From NCBI RefSeq assembly GCF_048544455.1, contig NC_133536.1:167324825-167388824 (forward strand): a stretch of 64,000 bases of DNA. Reading direction: 5' to 3'. This stretch comes from Silene latifolia. Taxonomy: Eukaryota; Streptophyta; Magnoliopsida; Caryophyllales; Caryophyllaceae. A model generated the notes under the pieces. The model worked only from the letters and a program-made list of their open reading frames with translations, was not told the origin of the DNA and made no database searches. Of this stretch, positions 32,921-44,999 are shown piece after piece (positions within the stretch are counted from its first letter, which is position 1; the number at the start of each line of letters is the position of its first letter). A program made the position numbers and the translations under genes.

Positions 32921-34524
32921 CAGAGAAAAATGATCCTCAAGCCTAAATGATGAACTTAATAATGAATTTAGGATGTGTCTAATAAAATGAACTCGTGTAT
33001 AAATTGTTAGGTGCCCCCTTAGGCTTGGGATGAGTAGGGCCCCTCACACCAAACTTCGAGCCCTTTCGGTTTTGAACCGGTTACCTTGAGAGATATTACA
33101 GTATGGGGTAATTTAAAATGAATATCATTTATTATCTTAGGAGTTTTGTTTGCCTTGTTTGAATATTATTTTCAGTGATGATTGCGGTTACGGGGACGTA
33201 ACCTTGCTTTTACGGAGAAGGGATGTGATATGATTTTAATCATTGTTATAATCACGCGGATATGAGAAAAGTATGTTGGCATGTATGTAGGAGGCGTAAT
33301 TTTGATTAGCATGTGAAATATTACGGAAATTGCGTGAAATTGTGAAGAATGTGAGTTGGTTGAATTCTTGAAAATTTTACCCTTGTTTGCTTTGACTGCC
33401 ATTTATTGCGTGTTTGATATCCTTGCACGAAATATTTATGTGTGATATCCTTGTGAGTTATATTTCATTTGCCGCTGGTTTCATGTTTAAGTGATATAAG
33501 GTTTAGGAGAAATAAATATTTTAGTGGACAGTGGTCAAAATATTCCTGTACAATGATGTTTTCGTTCCATGTTTTTGTAAAAATCGCCATTTAAAATGTA
33601 CTTATTGTTTAGGTATGATTCCAAGTCCACTTTTTAAGAGATTTGTATATGTTTCTAAATTGATAAGCCAAGTTGCAAGATAATATTTTGAAAATTTATA
33701 GTGATTTTTACAAGTTGACCTAAGATTCTGACAAGTTGCTGTAAAATTTATCTTTCGACTAAGTAATTTGTAAAATTCATTATAAATTGATCTTATGAGC
33801 TTTGGATTTGATTATTTCTCTCATGAATTTTTAACTCTCTGTATTTTCAAAAAATATAAGTTCTCAAGCAGTAATTAATTATGTTATTATTTATTAATGA
33901 TTTTTGGAAGTTGTAACGTGTTTTCCGTATCCTTGAAAATGTAAGTCGTGCTAAAATTTTTAAAAAATTGTTTCTTATCTTTCTCACCTTGGCATTTTGA
34001 TGTTGTAAATTTTGTGAAGTAGAATAACATGTCTAGTGTTATGCGGAATGTGTTGCCCTAAGACGATATATATATTGCATCCATGTTTAAGTTAGATGTC
34101 ATTAGTATGAAATAAACGTGCAAGTAATAAATTTAAATTAATTCAAAGGTTGTAGTTATTTAATTTCCGTTTAGTAAATTTTATAATATCATCAATCAAT
34201 ATTGTGTTGGAGATAATAATTGTCTTATGTTACAATGTATATTACATGTTTTGTGATGTTACAACAAATGGTTTGTTTATTCTTGTTGTTGATATCCCGA
34301 ACTTCGAGGACGAAGTTTATTTTCAGGGGGAAGGAATGTAATACTACAAATATTTTGAGTTATTATTGTGACGTCTTGTGATAAGATTGGTGTAGTTGAT
34401 AATCGTAAATGGATAATTGTGTATCATAAGTTGGATGGTGCTCAATTGTGTGGATGGTTATAAATGTTGTCACAGTAGTTATGGGCGAACTTCGGACGAA
34501 GTTCATTTTTAGGGGGGAAGACTG
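32921..34524 (+). repeat. non-coding 3' remnant of a chromovirus-like gypsy element
   Basis: 1.6 kb of AT-rich DNA without an ORF. Near 34300-34340 it reads gaacttcgaggacgaagttt followed by a purine tract (cagggggaaggaa) and TGTAATAC. Near 34490-34530 it repeats the pattern: gcgaacttcggacgaagttc, then aggggggaagac and TGTAATACC. This arrangement, a short FRDE-like coding end plus polypurine tract plus LTR start, is typical of plant chromoviruses. Everything left of 34290 is unassigned. Confidence 0.5.
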
Positions 34525-35016
34525 TAATACCCCATAATTTAATAATAATTTATGTAATTTAAATAATTGATTAATGGCATTTCTAAAAATAATTGCAAAT
34601 AAGACGTTAATTAAATAATAAAGTAAGTAAGCGAGTCGGAATTGGACTTAAAAGCTAATTAAGCCTTGGCCCGTATGATGTAGATAATTGGGCTGATTAT
34701 ATTAAGGCCTAAAATGAGTAGTAGTCGGGATTTGATGCTGGATTTAATAATAATATAATAAGAATAACAATAATATGGTAATTCCTAATAGTAATCGGAA
34801 TAAGGTAATAGTTTCCTAATTGGCTTCATATACTTTCTAAGTTTAGACTATAATACTATGATATCTGAAAAATAAATCACAAAGATAGAAGAAGGAGATT
34901 TAAGAGACGGAAAGAGCAATTAGAGATAAAAGGTAAAAGACCGTCTAAATTTATGTTTATATCGTCGTACTCAATTAAATTATTGTTTAAACACCGTATG
35001 GACCACCGTGGACAGT
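34525..35016 (+). repeat. truncated chromovirus-like LTR
   Basis: Starts TGTAATACCCCATAATTTAA right after a purine tract. It continues for about 490 bases and is cut at 35017, where element B's LTR begins (TGGTTGGACTAAAT). The rest would lie right of element B, beyond the window. Confidence 0.6.
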
Positions 35017-35205
35017 TGGTTGGACTAAATCTTTTCGGTAACTTGTCGTTAGGAGCACCTAGACCAAAACACAATTTATAGCTTCACAAACAACTCTACA
35101 ATTAGTAAAGAGGCAAGTAAAGGTCGGATCCCAAGGGACGGGAATTGAGATGAGATTTCTATTGCAACTAGTGGTGTCTTAGGGGTGTCACAATTGGGGT
35201 TGATG
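35017..35205 (-). repeat. 3' LTR of element B, distal part
   Basis: 189 bases nearly identical to 63677-63865 (differences such as GTTGG/GTCGG and TTGTCG/TTTTCA). This is the end of the LTR in sense direction. It is cut by CACTA-1 after ATG at 35203-35205. Confidence 0.92.
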
Positions 35206-35530
35206 CACTACTACAAATACAGGCAACCAAAACGGCCCTTTAACAACGCTTATTCACGAAAATCATCAAAACACGTTGTAGAATTGATTCCGCGAATTTT
35301 ACCAAACTTAATTACAACGGTTATGTGTTGTTAACCGTTGTTATTGGTTTTAACAACGGGTCATACTTAAACAACCGTTGTTAATGAAAAAACTAATAAC
35401 AACGGTTAAATTTTAACCGTTGTTAATAGTTTGGCGCCAAATTAGTGAAAAGTAATCACAACGGTTATATTAGAACCCGTTTTTAATACCTTTTAACAAC
35501 GGTTGTAGAATCAATAACCGTTGTTATTAA
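35206..35530 (+). repeat. CACTA-1 5' terminal and subterminal repeats
   Basis: After the terminus come about ten ACAACGGT or ACCGTTGT words, mostly as inverted pairs with a 10-18 base AT-rich spacer. In CACTA elements such subterminal motifs are binding sites for the element's TNPA-type protein. Confidence 0.9.
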
Positions 35531-35869
35531 TATTATGAAAATCTTAAGAACAACATATTGCTTTATTCTGCTATACGCTACAAACACAAACACAAGCTAA
35601 TACTGCTACTATATCATCCTTCATTCCTCCCTGATCATCTCTCTCTGTCTTCATCTCCGTCACTGTTGTCACGTACGTCTTCTCTCCCTCATCGTGTTTA
35701 TCAATCAGGTATATATATGTTTCTTAGCAACGCTTATAGATATAGGATGTTTTGGGTTATTATCTAATTTGTTGATAATTTAGCTTAATTGCTTTCCTGA
35801 ATTTCGTTTATTTGTTTGCCTATTATTGTATTTTCTGAATTAGTTGCCTATTATTACGAATGTAGAATA

Positions 35870-38800
35870 ATGACTCGAACTTGGATGATTGATGCAAATA
35901 TGAGTGACCGCACCTACAAGGATGGTTTAGCTGAATTTTATGAATTCGTTTCGAACAATTTGAAAGGTTCTTCTAGTATTGCATGTCCTTGTGAAAGATG
36001 TGGTAATATTAGCTATATGGCTTTTCCGGACGTTAAAATACACCTAGAAAAGTGGAGATTTAGTCGATCCTATACACTTTGTATTTTTCATGGGGAATCA
36101 TTAGAGGAAGAGAATAACTCTGAAGAAGATGATGTTGAGGTACACGAAAGGCTAACTGATGATCCTGAGTTTGCCGAGTTTTTTGAGTTGGAAGAGTTGG
36201 AAGTAGAGAAGTTGAATGTTGGGTCTATAGATAATGAAGAGAATGATGATGAGTCCATTGCTTTTGAAGATGTAGGTGATGACACTAGTAATTGGGATGA
36301 CCTTAACAACATGTATGAGAAGTTGTGTGAGTCTGAAGCACCTCTGTATCCTGGTTGTAAGTTCACAAAAATGTCGGCTGTGGTGAAGTTGTATAATATC
36401 AAGGGGGCAAATGGGGTGAGTGACACGTGTTTCACTAGTTTTTTAGCCTTGATAAAGGAGTTGCTTCCTGATGGTAATGTTCTACCTGTTAAGACATATG
36501 AGGCGAAAAAACTAATAAGAGGAGTGGGTTTGAAATATGAGAAAATACATGCATGTCAAAATGATTGCATATTGTATCGGAAATTATATCAAAACTTAAC
36601 CAATTGCCCTAAATGTTTGGAGTGGCGTTATAAGGATAAGGAAGGGATCCCGGCTAAGGTGTTGTGGTATTTTCCATTGATACCAAGAGTCATAAGGATT
36701 TATGCGAATCCCGATGATGCAAAAATGTTAACTTGGCATGAAACAGGAAGAATAAATGATGGAAAGCTAAGACACCCGGCAGATGGTAAGCAATGGAAAT
36801 CGTTTGACGCTAAGTATCCCGAGTTCGGCAATGAACCTAGAAACTTACGTCTAGCGCTTTCCACTGATGGAATGAACCCACACGGAAACATGAGTAGCCA
36901 ACATAGTACTTGGCCAGTAGTGTTGGCTATTTATAACTTACCTCCATATGTGTGCATGAAAAGAAAGTATTTGATGTTGTCGTTGTTAATTTCCGGCCCT
37001 AAACAACCTGGAAATGATATAGATGTATATTTGGAACCTCTTCTAGATGATTTGCGATTGTTGTGGGATAGTGGGATAGAAGTATTTGATGCATATAACA
37101 ACGAAACTTTCAATTTGAGAGCGATGTTATTGTGTACAATAACTGACTATCCGGCTTATGGCGACCTTTCTGGGCACACAGTTCATGGGAAAGAGGCGTG
37201 TCCATTGTGTGGGGAGGATATCGAATCTGAATACTTGAAGTCTTCTCGTAAGTATGTGTATATGGGAAATAGGAGGTTCTTGTATCATGAGCATTGTTAT
37301 CGCAAGATGCAGAAAGCATTCAATGGAAGACAAGAACTTCGTCAACCTCCTAGAATTTTGAGTGGGCATGAAGTTTATCAGAAAGTAAAGCATATTGAGA
37401 TAGATTATGGGAAGAAGAGCGGCTCTAAATTGTCTACTCGTGGGTATAAGAAAAGATCCATATTTTTTGATAAACTTCCATATTGGCCTGACCGGAGGTC
37501 GAGCATTGCCTCGATTTCATGCACATTGAGAAAAATGTCTGTGATAATATTATCAATACCCTTCCGAATGTTCCTGGTAAAACAAAGGATAACGCCGCAG
37601 CTAGGGAAGATATGAAAATGATGGGTATTAGGCTAGAGTTGGCACCACGAAGAGAGAGGTAATCGTACATTTTTACCGCCAGCAGCTTTTACCCTTTCAC
37701 GGAATGAGAGAAAAGAGTTCTGTGCATGCTTGAATGGAATTAAAGTGCCACATGGTTATTCGTCGAACATCAAAAGCCTAGTGTCGATGCAAGACCTAAA
37801 ACTCACCGGGTTAAATTCACATGATTGTCACACTTTGATGCAACAATTACTACCTGTGGCTATTCGTTCCATTTTACCTGAAAAGGTATGATATGCTATA
37901 ACTAGATTCTGTCTCTTCTTCCAGTCCATATGCAATAAAGTCATCGATCCCGATGACGCGGATTCATTGCAGGACCTCGTTGTAACCTCTCTTTGTCAGT
38001 TGGAAATGTATTTTCCACCCTCTTTCTTCACTATCATGATTCATCTGACCATTCACTTGGTTAGGGAGATTTTGTACCTTGGGCCCGTGTACTTGAGATA
38101 CCAGTATCCTTTCGAAAGATTGATGAAAGTCTACAAGGACTATACATCTAATCGGTATCGTCCGGAAGGTTGTATTGCTGAACGCGCTATTTTAGACGAA
38201 GCTCTTTCATATTGTTACGATCATCTCTCCCCTGAGGAGTTGATTGGCGTTCCTAAGAATCGTCATAATGACTGGATGACCGAAAAAGGTATTAGGGGCC
38301 GGGTTGAAAAAATTGTGACACGTGAAATTTTGCATTTAGCACACATGTATGTGCTAAACAACGAAGATGAGGTGCAACCTTATATTCAACAACACAAAGA
38401 TGAGCTCAAATACGATCACCAAAACAAGACCGAGAAGTGGATTGCGAACGAGCATGCGAAGACGTTTCCAGAGTGGTTTAGGAATATTGTCTGACAGTGT
38501 ATTGATCAAACTGGTGATGACATCTCTCCTAGGTTACTACGTCTTGGTTTAGGTCCAAATGCCAGGGTCACCTTTTACAACAGTTTTGCCATTAATGGAT
38601 ATACTTTTTACACCCGCAAGCAAGATGAGTTGAGCACAATGCAAAATAGTGGTGTGAGTTCTGAATTTGAGGCAATGCACTTTGCTACTTCAAAAGATAA
38701 AAAGCCTATTTGGGGAAAATGCCTTTATTATGGTGTTATTCAAGAAATATTGGTACTAGATTACATTGATTTCACAATGCCTTTGTTTCGATGTAACTGG

Positions 38801-39181
38801 GTTGATAACAACATCCATTGTGTCCAAAAGGATAAGATGGGATTTACGTTGGTCAATCTGGGTAAGGTTGGCAATAATAAGGATGATCCTTTCATAATGG
38901 CATCCCAAGCTAAACAAGTGTTCTATGTCACCGATCCTATGGATAAGAAGTGGTATGTTGTACTGTCTATAAGGAGTAGAAGGTGTAGTCCATCCGATAA
39001 TGGTGATGATGATCAGGATGTCGTTTTTGAGGGAATGGATCAGTCTACCACTGTATCTTATTTCGACGATGTTAACACTGATCATGAGGACACTGAAAGC
39101 ATCTATATGCGTGATGACCATGGTGAAGGTATTTGGGTTAACGAAGAAACTACGACATCCAAGAAACGTCCCCGATCCTGA
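35870..39181 (+). pseudogene. tnpD-like: CACTA-1 TNPD-type (TNP2-like) transposase
   Basis: Start ATG 35870 (MTRTWMIDANMSDRTYKDG). The N-terminal transposase-associated zinc region has CPCERCGN. An acidic spacer follows, then the transposase core (NDCILYRKLYQNLTNCPKC; RLALSTDGMNPHGNMSSQHS; SGPKQPGNDIDVYLEPLLDD; HTVHGKEACPLCG), then HCLDFMHIEKNVCDN, a downstream block (NERKEFCACLNGIKVPHGYS; YPFERLMKVYKDYTSNRYRP) and a C-terminal domain (LGKVGNNKDDPFIMASQAKQ, ending KKRPRS at 39181). Lesions: a one-base loss near 37503, a shift at about 37650, a TGA at about 37888 and a stop at about 38492. Without these it would be about 1,050 residues, normal for the family. Confidence 0.92.
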
Positions 39182-39504
39182 GATAGTTCATCGACACGTG
39201 ATATGGACGACCAACATTTTGAGTCATTTTCAGACCAATAATTTGATGGTTTAATTTATTGGTAAATCAATAATGGTCATTATATTGTTAAATAAAAATT
39301 CCCAAATTTGCATGGCATGGTAAATCCTGTAGCTTAGATATGCGGTATGCATGCATCTTTGGTGTTGTCTTATTTTCTTGATCTTATTATTAGATGTGGA
39401 TCTTTGGTGTTGAAATTGCTGAATAATGTTGCAAAGATATGGTGCTTCTGCTGTTACAGTATGTATTGTTACAGGTTTGGACTGTAATGGAATTACAGTA
39501 ATTT

Positions 39505-39765
39505 AAAAAAAAACGGTTCAACAATAACAACGGTTATATTTAAATTACCCGTTGTTAATACTTTCAACAACGGGTGTAGTACCTCTACCCGTTGTCAATG
39601 ATTTTTTTGACATATTTCATTTTGGAGCAAATTTGGTGAAAATATATTACAACGGGTATATTTTAACCGTTGTAATAAACTTTTGACAACGGTTGACTTT
39701 TATTGACCCGTTGTTATTAACATATAACAACGGTTCTTCTCTGAGCATTCGTTGTCAATAGTTTG
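39505..39765 (+). repeat. internal cluster of CACTA terminal-type motifs between the two genes
   Basis: At least nine ACAACGG(G/T) or ACCGTTGT-type words in inverted pairs lie in 260 bases, the same type as at the element ends. They sit between the transposase stop and the start of the second gene. CACTA-2 has the matching cluster at 52395-52650. Confidence 0.9.
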
Positions 39766-40254
39766 TCTTAATAAAAAACTAATTTAGAAACCCACACAAC
39801 ATGCCATACACAAACACACACAACATTAGTTCAACCGTTGATATCCTGAGTTAATTTTTCTCTCTTCCTCGCTTTCTACATTCTCGTTGCCGGCCGTCGC
39901 CCAATTTCTGACGCCCAAATTCCGTTGCCTTCCCTTATCATCCCGCTCGTTCTCTTTATCATCATCATCATCATCAGGTATGTTCACTTTAATTTTGTGT
40001 TTCGTCATTAGGGTTTTAAGACGATCATCTTGTTTCTTTTTCATGCATCTGTTTGTTTTTCGTCTTCTTTGTTATCTTTATCATCCCGCATCATCTACTT
40101 CACTCCTCTTATTAGGGTTTAGGATTTTAGAAGCTTAATCTGTTGTTTTAAATTTTCATTCCTATTAGGGTTTAGGGTTTTAGATAATACTCTGCATGTA
40201 CGTTGTTAAGTTGTTCATTTCCTATATCATTCATATTTGGGTTTTAGGATTATC

Positions 40255-43200
40255 ATGGGTGAAAAACGTAAAAGAAGTCAAAGGAATAATAAGCCTAGTG
40301 ATAATAAGCCTGGTAAGAGGGGTGCTACGAAGTGCCAGAGAGTCCTTGCAGCTATAGCCGCTAAACAGCCGTTCAAAATAACATCGAGTGAGATGGGTTT
40401 CCCTACTGGTCGAAATGCGGGTCTTTTCTCCAGTTGGATTGGTACTTGCACAAGACAGTTTGTGCCTATCCATTTAGATGATTTTAGAAATTGGAATCCA
40501 AAATTGGTGGAGTTATACTTGGCTCGTGTAAAGGAAGGCTTTATTATACCCTATGAAAGCCATGATCCGTATTTAATGCATAAGGCAGCGGATGTCCACA
40601 GGCAGTGGAGGTGTGACGTTGCTAGGGATTGGTTGTATGTGGACAAGGCAACGGGGGAGATGCGTAAGAGCCCACCGGAAAACAAGTGTCCCACCATCAA
40701 GCAGGAACAATGGGATCTTTTCAAAAAGATGAGAACTACTGAGAAGTTTCAGGTTAAATATCCTCGCCTTTTAGCGATTTACCTATCATTTTTTTAATTA
40801 ATGAGTCCTTTATATAATCTTTTTATTATCTCATCTACTTGCGCTTTTATATAATTATTTGAAGGCCGTTAGCAGAAGAAATCGTGCTAACATTTCATGC
40901 AAAAAGGGGAAATGGTATGGTTCTCGAGGCGGTTACATAAAGATAGAAGAGAACCTCGTAAGTAGCATGCATTATTCCCCTGTGAGACTTTATTTTTTTA
41001 ATCACACTTGGACTTGCATAAATGTTACCATGTTAATGTTACCATGTTAATGTGTAGGTGGCAAAGGGAGTGAAAGAGGTGGATCGGCATTTAACTTATA
41101 AAGAAGGGTACACGCTTAAAGGATCCCGGCCGCGTGACAAATATGATGAGGAAGTGTTGGCCAACATAGTAAGCATTATTTTATTAAGACGAGTCCATTA
41201 CTAACTTTATTATTTTAGTCACAAATATAATTTGAAGTTTATTTAATATATTATAGGACAACGTATTGAAAGAGGTAGAAGAAGGGAAATTCACTCCCAG
41301 TGGTCGTAATGACGTTCTTGCTAGAGCGATCGGCCGACCCGAACATCCAGGTCGTTTGAGGGGCGTCCCGTTACAGGTTGGAGTAACAAAATATTATGGG
41401 AAAACTGCCCAGATAAAGAAGAAAAGGAAGACTAAGTCTGAGAAGGCTGACATGGTAACATTTATTCTATTATTTTCATTTAAGTTCAATTCACATGTTA
41501 TTGTTGGGATAAAAATTGCTGACACATTACATTCTTGGCAAGCGACTTGATTAATGGCATCCGTACTACTAAAGCCGAATGCTGGAGGTAAGCTTTCCGA
41601 AGATGAAGTGAAGATGATGGAGGATGTCATTTCTAAAGGGGGTAATAATAAGGTACAACAGATTGGTCAAGAGGCCGCTACTACCTTGGCAATACATGAG
41701 AAGGAAGTATCGGTCAACGAGATTCAGAAAGATCAGGTACCTAATAATGCTTCTGAAGTTGTAACAACTAAAGGCGATTAGGTACCTAATACTTCCTTAT
41801 TTTTCTTTTCTTTTTTTTTTTGGGTAAGATCGGGGGTGTGTTCCCCGCCACTCTAATTCTATAACTTCCGACATCGTGCCATTGGTTAATTTTATTAGGT
41901 AAATAATGGGTCCGAAAAGGAGATGCAACTTGAGAACACTACGGTGATGGAAAACAAAGATACATCCCCTTCAAGTCGGTTCCTGTTTTTCAAGGGTATG
42001 CATGAAGTGTTTAATTTGTTAAATTTATATGAATGCTGAAGTTTGTGCAAAAATCGGCTAAGACAGAAAGCGTTTTTGCAAAATCTTTTGAATGCTGAAG
42101 CGTTTTTGTAAAGATATAATAATGTATGTGTATATTCTTCAGGCCTTAAACAAGAGGCTAGTTATTCTTGTTGACCCTAAAACCGAAAAGCCACATGTGC
42201 GCGTTGGCCGGGGTCTCGTAGAAATGCACACCAAATCTGCAGCGTGAAATCGTAGTTCATGGCGAAAAACTTTTGCCGAATCATACCAAAGTAGAGATAA
42301 CTACGTCTTACCACGCCATGAAAACTTGCAACTCGTCGTCCCGATTCGTGACGACATTACCATTCTGGGAGATGCGCTTGGAAGTTTCATCCAATGGCCT
42401 GAAACTCACATCTACTTGGCTCGGACGTCTCCGCCTCAGAAGCGGAAAGCAGTTGGGGTTAGAAGAAATACCTTTATATATATGTTAAATTTTTAATTGT
42501 TGAATGTTTTTATATGTTAAATTTATATGTTATTTTTTTTGTAGGGAACAAAAAAGCCGGCTTTGGCGGATAACCCTAAGTCCACAGACATGCCAACGAC
42601 CTCGTCGAGACAACAACTTGATGAGGTATATAATTAACTTCTCCATTTTTTTAAAAACCTCGCTCCCTTTATTTATATTTTTTCTGTATTTATAAAAAGC
42701 ATGGTAATTTTGTGTAGGGGACAAAAAAGACCGATAAGCCTAAGTCCCCGTCTTACTGCTTTGCTACTACCTCATCATTGAAAGTTAGGAGTTTAAACGA
42801 CACACAATATAAAGGGAAGGATTACATGGGATATGTAAGAACGGTGACGATGAGGAAACTGCATGAGGAGGCTGCCCATCGCATAGCAACCGAGCAATTG
42901 ATAGTTATTCCGCTCGAGGAGGATATTCTAGGGGTTGAGCGCCAAGCACTTCTATCATGGGATATGCTAGCCGTATGGGCTGGCCTAGACCAGATTGATA
43001 TCCAACACGTATTTGTTTGGATGAAGTAAGTTTCTTAATAAATAATTTCATATTCTAATATTCTGACTACTAGATAGTGTTTTAAATACCGGAATTAATA
43101 CCGTAATAATGTAGGATATTGAAATTGAGAGTGATCCCCGAGAAGAATATTCCATCTGATCAATACGGATTCCTGTGCCCCTTTATTTTATCTTTATTTA

Positions 43201-44168
43201 TTGCGGATTTCTCGTTCCAAGACCGGGTAGATTATATTGCTCAGCAATTGGCGACAACCAAGAAGCTGATTGTTGGCGCTTATAATGAAAAAGGGTAATA
43301 AACAAATTAATATTACGTTTCCCCCTACAATTGCATTTTCATAACTAATATATGTACTTGTTAATAATGATGATGTCTCTTGATGTAGGACTCATTGGGT
43401 GCTAGCAGCCATCATGCCGACAAGGAATAAAGTTTTCTAGTTGGACTCTTTACATCATCAACCAAGCGAGACTTTTAAGCGCTTGATTAATATGTAAGTT
43501 TATAATACTGATTTATTTATAATAACATTTTCAATTTTTATTTATAGAAAAAAGCTCTTTCATATTTTTGCCCCTAAAAAAATTAGTTTCGCCTCCTTTT
43601 TTATTTTTTTAAAAAGGGTCTTTGAGAAGAAAAGAGCAAACAAGCGGGATCAACCCACGAAAGATTCGATGTTGGCCCGATTTTATTACGATAACAGATA
43701 GGGGTACGTGCTGCTCAAATACAATAACATTAAGTGCAAAATCTGTGTTTAATACTAATACAATACCTAAAGTTCAAGATTCCGATGTGAGCCTTCTCTC
43801 GTCTGTTTTTTTTATGTAATAATAGGCCCCTCGCCACCCAGATAGCATACAATGTGGATACTACGCTTGTCGGTTCATGTTGGAGATTATTAGGCGAAGA
43901 TATCTCATTATTCCAAAAAAGGTTAGTAATAATTTAAACATGTGTTTATTACTTTTTTTTAAATTAGAGCTAATGTTGTCTTGCTTGTTTATATATACCA
44001 TGATATTGCTAATGTTGTCTTGCATCTTTGCTATATATACCATAATGTCTTCTCTTTGTTTTTTCAGATGCAATCAACCCGTCTGTGATTGAGCGGTACT
44101 CAAGTATAGATATAGACGAGGTAAGAGACATGAGGGGCAATTACGTCTTAGAATATAGAAATGCATGA
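40255..44168 (+). pseudogene. CACTA-1 second gene: TNPA-like N-terminal region with Ulp1-like protease C-terminus
   Basis: Start ATG 40255 (MGEKRKRSQRNNKPSDNKPG). The exons are inferred from frame and splice-like borders. The N-terminal part has KRGATKCQRVLAAIAAKQPF, WIGTCTRQFVPIHLDDFR and DVARDWLYVDKATGEMRKSP, as in plant transposase-like TNPA proteins. Later exons: VKEVDRHLTYKEGYTLKG, GRPEHPGRLRGVPLQVGVTK, VDPKTEKPHVRVGRGLVE, KVRSLNDTQYKGKDYMGYVR and TEQLIVIPLEEDILGVERQA. The last part has HWVLAAIMP (His 43393-43395), LDSLHHQPSE (Asp 43444-43446) and QCGYYACRFM (Cys 43853-43855), the His-Asp-Cys layout of C48 proteases. A TAG at 43438-43440, just before LDS, makes it defective. Confidence 0.8.
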
Positions 44169-44249
44169 TACTCATAGTTTAGATCAACTTATTAGTAAAT
44201 TTTTTGTTGAAGTTAGGGAATGATTAGTTCATGTAAATTCAACTCCTTG

Positions 44250-44254
<5 letters not shown>

Positions 44255-44330
<76 letters not shown>
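44255..44330 (+). repeat. AT dinucleotide microsatellite
   Basis: An uninterrupted AT repeat of about 38 units, downstream of the second gene in CACTA-1. The matching site in CACTA-2 (near 47806-47816) has only about six units. Confidence 0.97.
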
Positions 44331-44334
<4 letters not shown>

Positions 44335-44479
44335 ATCTTTTTGTGGTTGAATTGAATCTATTGAGTTCGATGAACCCAAATGTGATTTATCTTTGGTCTT
44401 TGGTATATGGTGTCACTGATATATGCAGGTTTTTGTATGGCATGAAACAAATTTAATTTTTCAAAACATTAGTAGTTCG

Positions 44480-44996
44480 TAATAAAAACGGTTACTAAAA
44501 AAAAAACCGTTGTGAATCCTTTCACAACGGTTAATAAAAATAACACCGTTGTGAATGACTTTCACAAATACCCGCGCATAATATTCAACAACAGGTTTTA
44601 ATCGAAGAACCGTTGTTAAAAGTCTTCACAATTTTGGAGGTAAAATTTCAACAACGGGTATTAAACTAAGAACCGTTGTTACTAAAAATTTCAACAACGG
44701 GTATGTAGCATAAACCCGTTGTCAAAAGACTTCACAATTTTGGAGGGAAAGTTACAACAACGGTTATACATACGACAACCGTTGTTATATTATTCCCTCC
44801 AAATTTTTGAAACACTTTCCACAACGGTGAACATTCAACAACAACGGCTTTTAACCGTGGTGAATACTTTAGACAACGGTTTCTTTAAATAACCAAACCG
44901 TTGTAAATACATTCTACAACGGCCGCTTTAACAACGTTTGCTTTTTGTTTTTACAACGGTTTTTACCCGTTGTTATAGGCTGTATCTGTAGTAGTG
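44480..44996 (+). repeat. CACTA-1 3' subterminal and terminal repeats
   Basis: More than 20 ACAACGG/CCGTTGT words in about 500 bases, ending in the inverted terminus GGCTGTATCTGTAGTAGTG. This cluster is longer than the 5' one, as commonly seen in CACTA elements. Confidence 0.9.
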
Positions 44997-44999
44997 ATA

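Larger units (their letters stand above)
35206..44996 (+). mobile_element. CACTA-1, En/Spm-type DNA transposon (9791 bp)
   Basis: Ends are CACTACTACAAATACAGGC and, on the other strand, CACTACTACAGATACAGCC, a 19-base inverted terminus with two mismatches. The three flanking bases are ATG on the left and ATA on the right. The intact LTR at 63863-63865 reads ATG, giving an empty site. Inside are clusters of ACAACGGT/ACCGTTGT motifs at both ends and in the middle, a TNPD-type transposase gene (35870-39181) and a second gene (40255-44168). Both genes carry disabling mutations. Confidence 0.95.

Noticed and set aside
33172..33402. Short ORFs in 32921-34500 as genes
   Set aside because: No conserved motifs, AT-rich chance frames in chromovirus remnants.
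44480..44996. Possible satellite DNA of ACAACGG units
   Set aside because: The units are irregular inverted pairs bounded by a CACTA terminus and recur at the other end, so they are transposon subterminal repeats.
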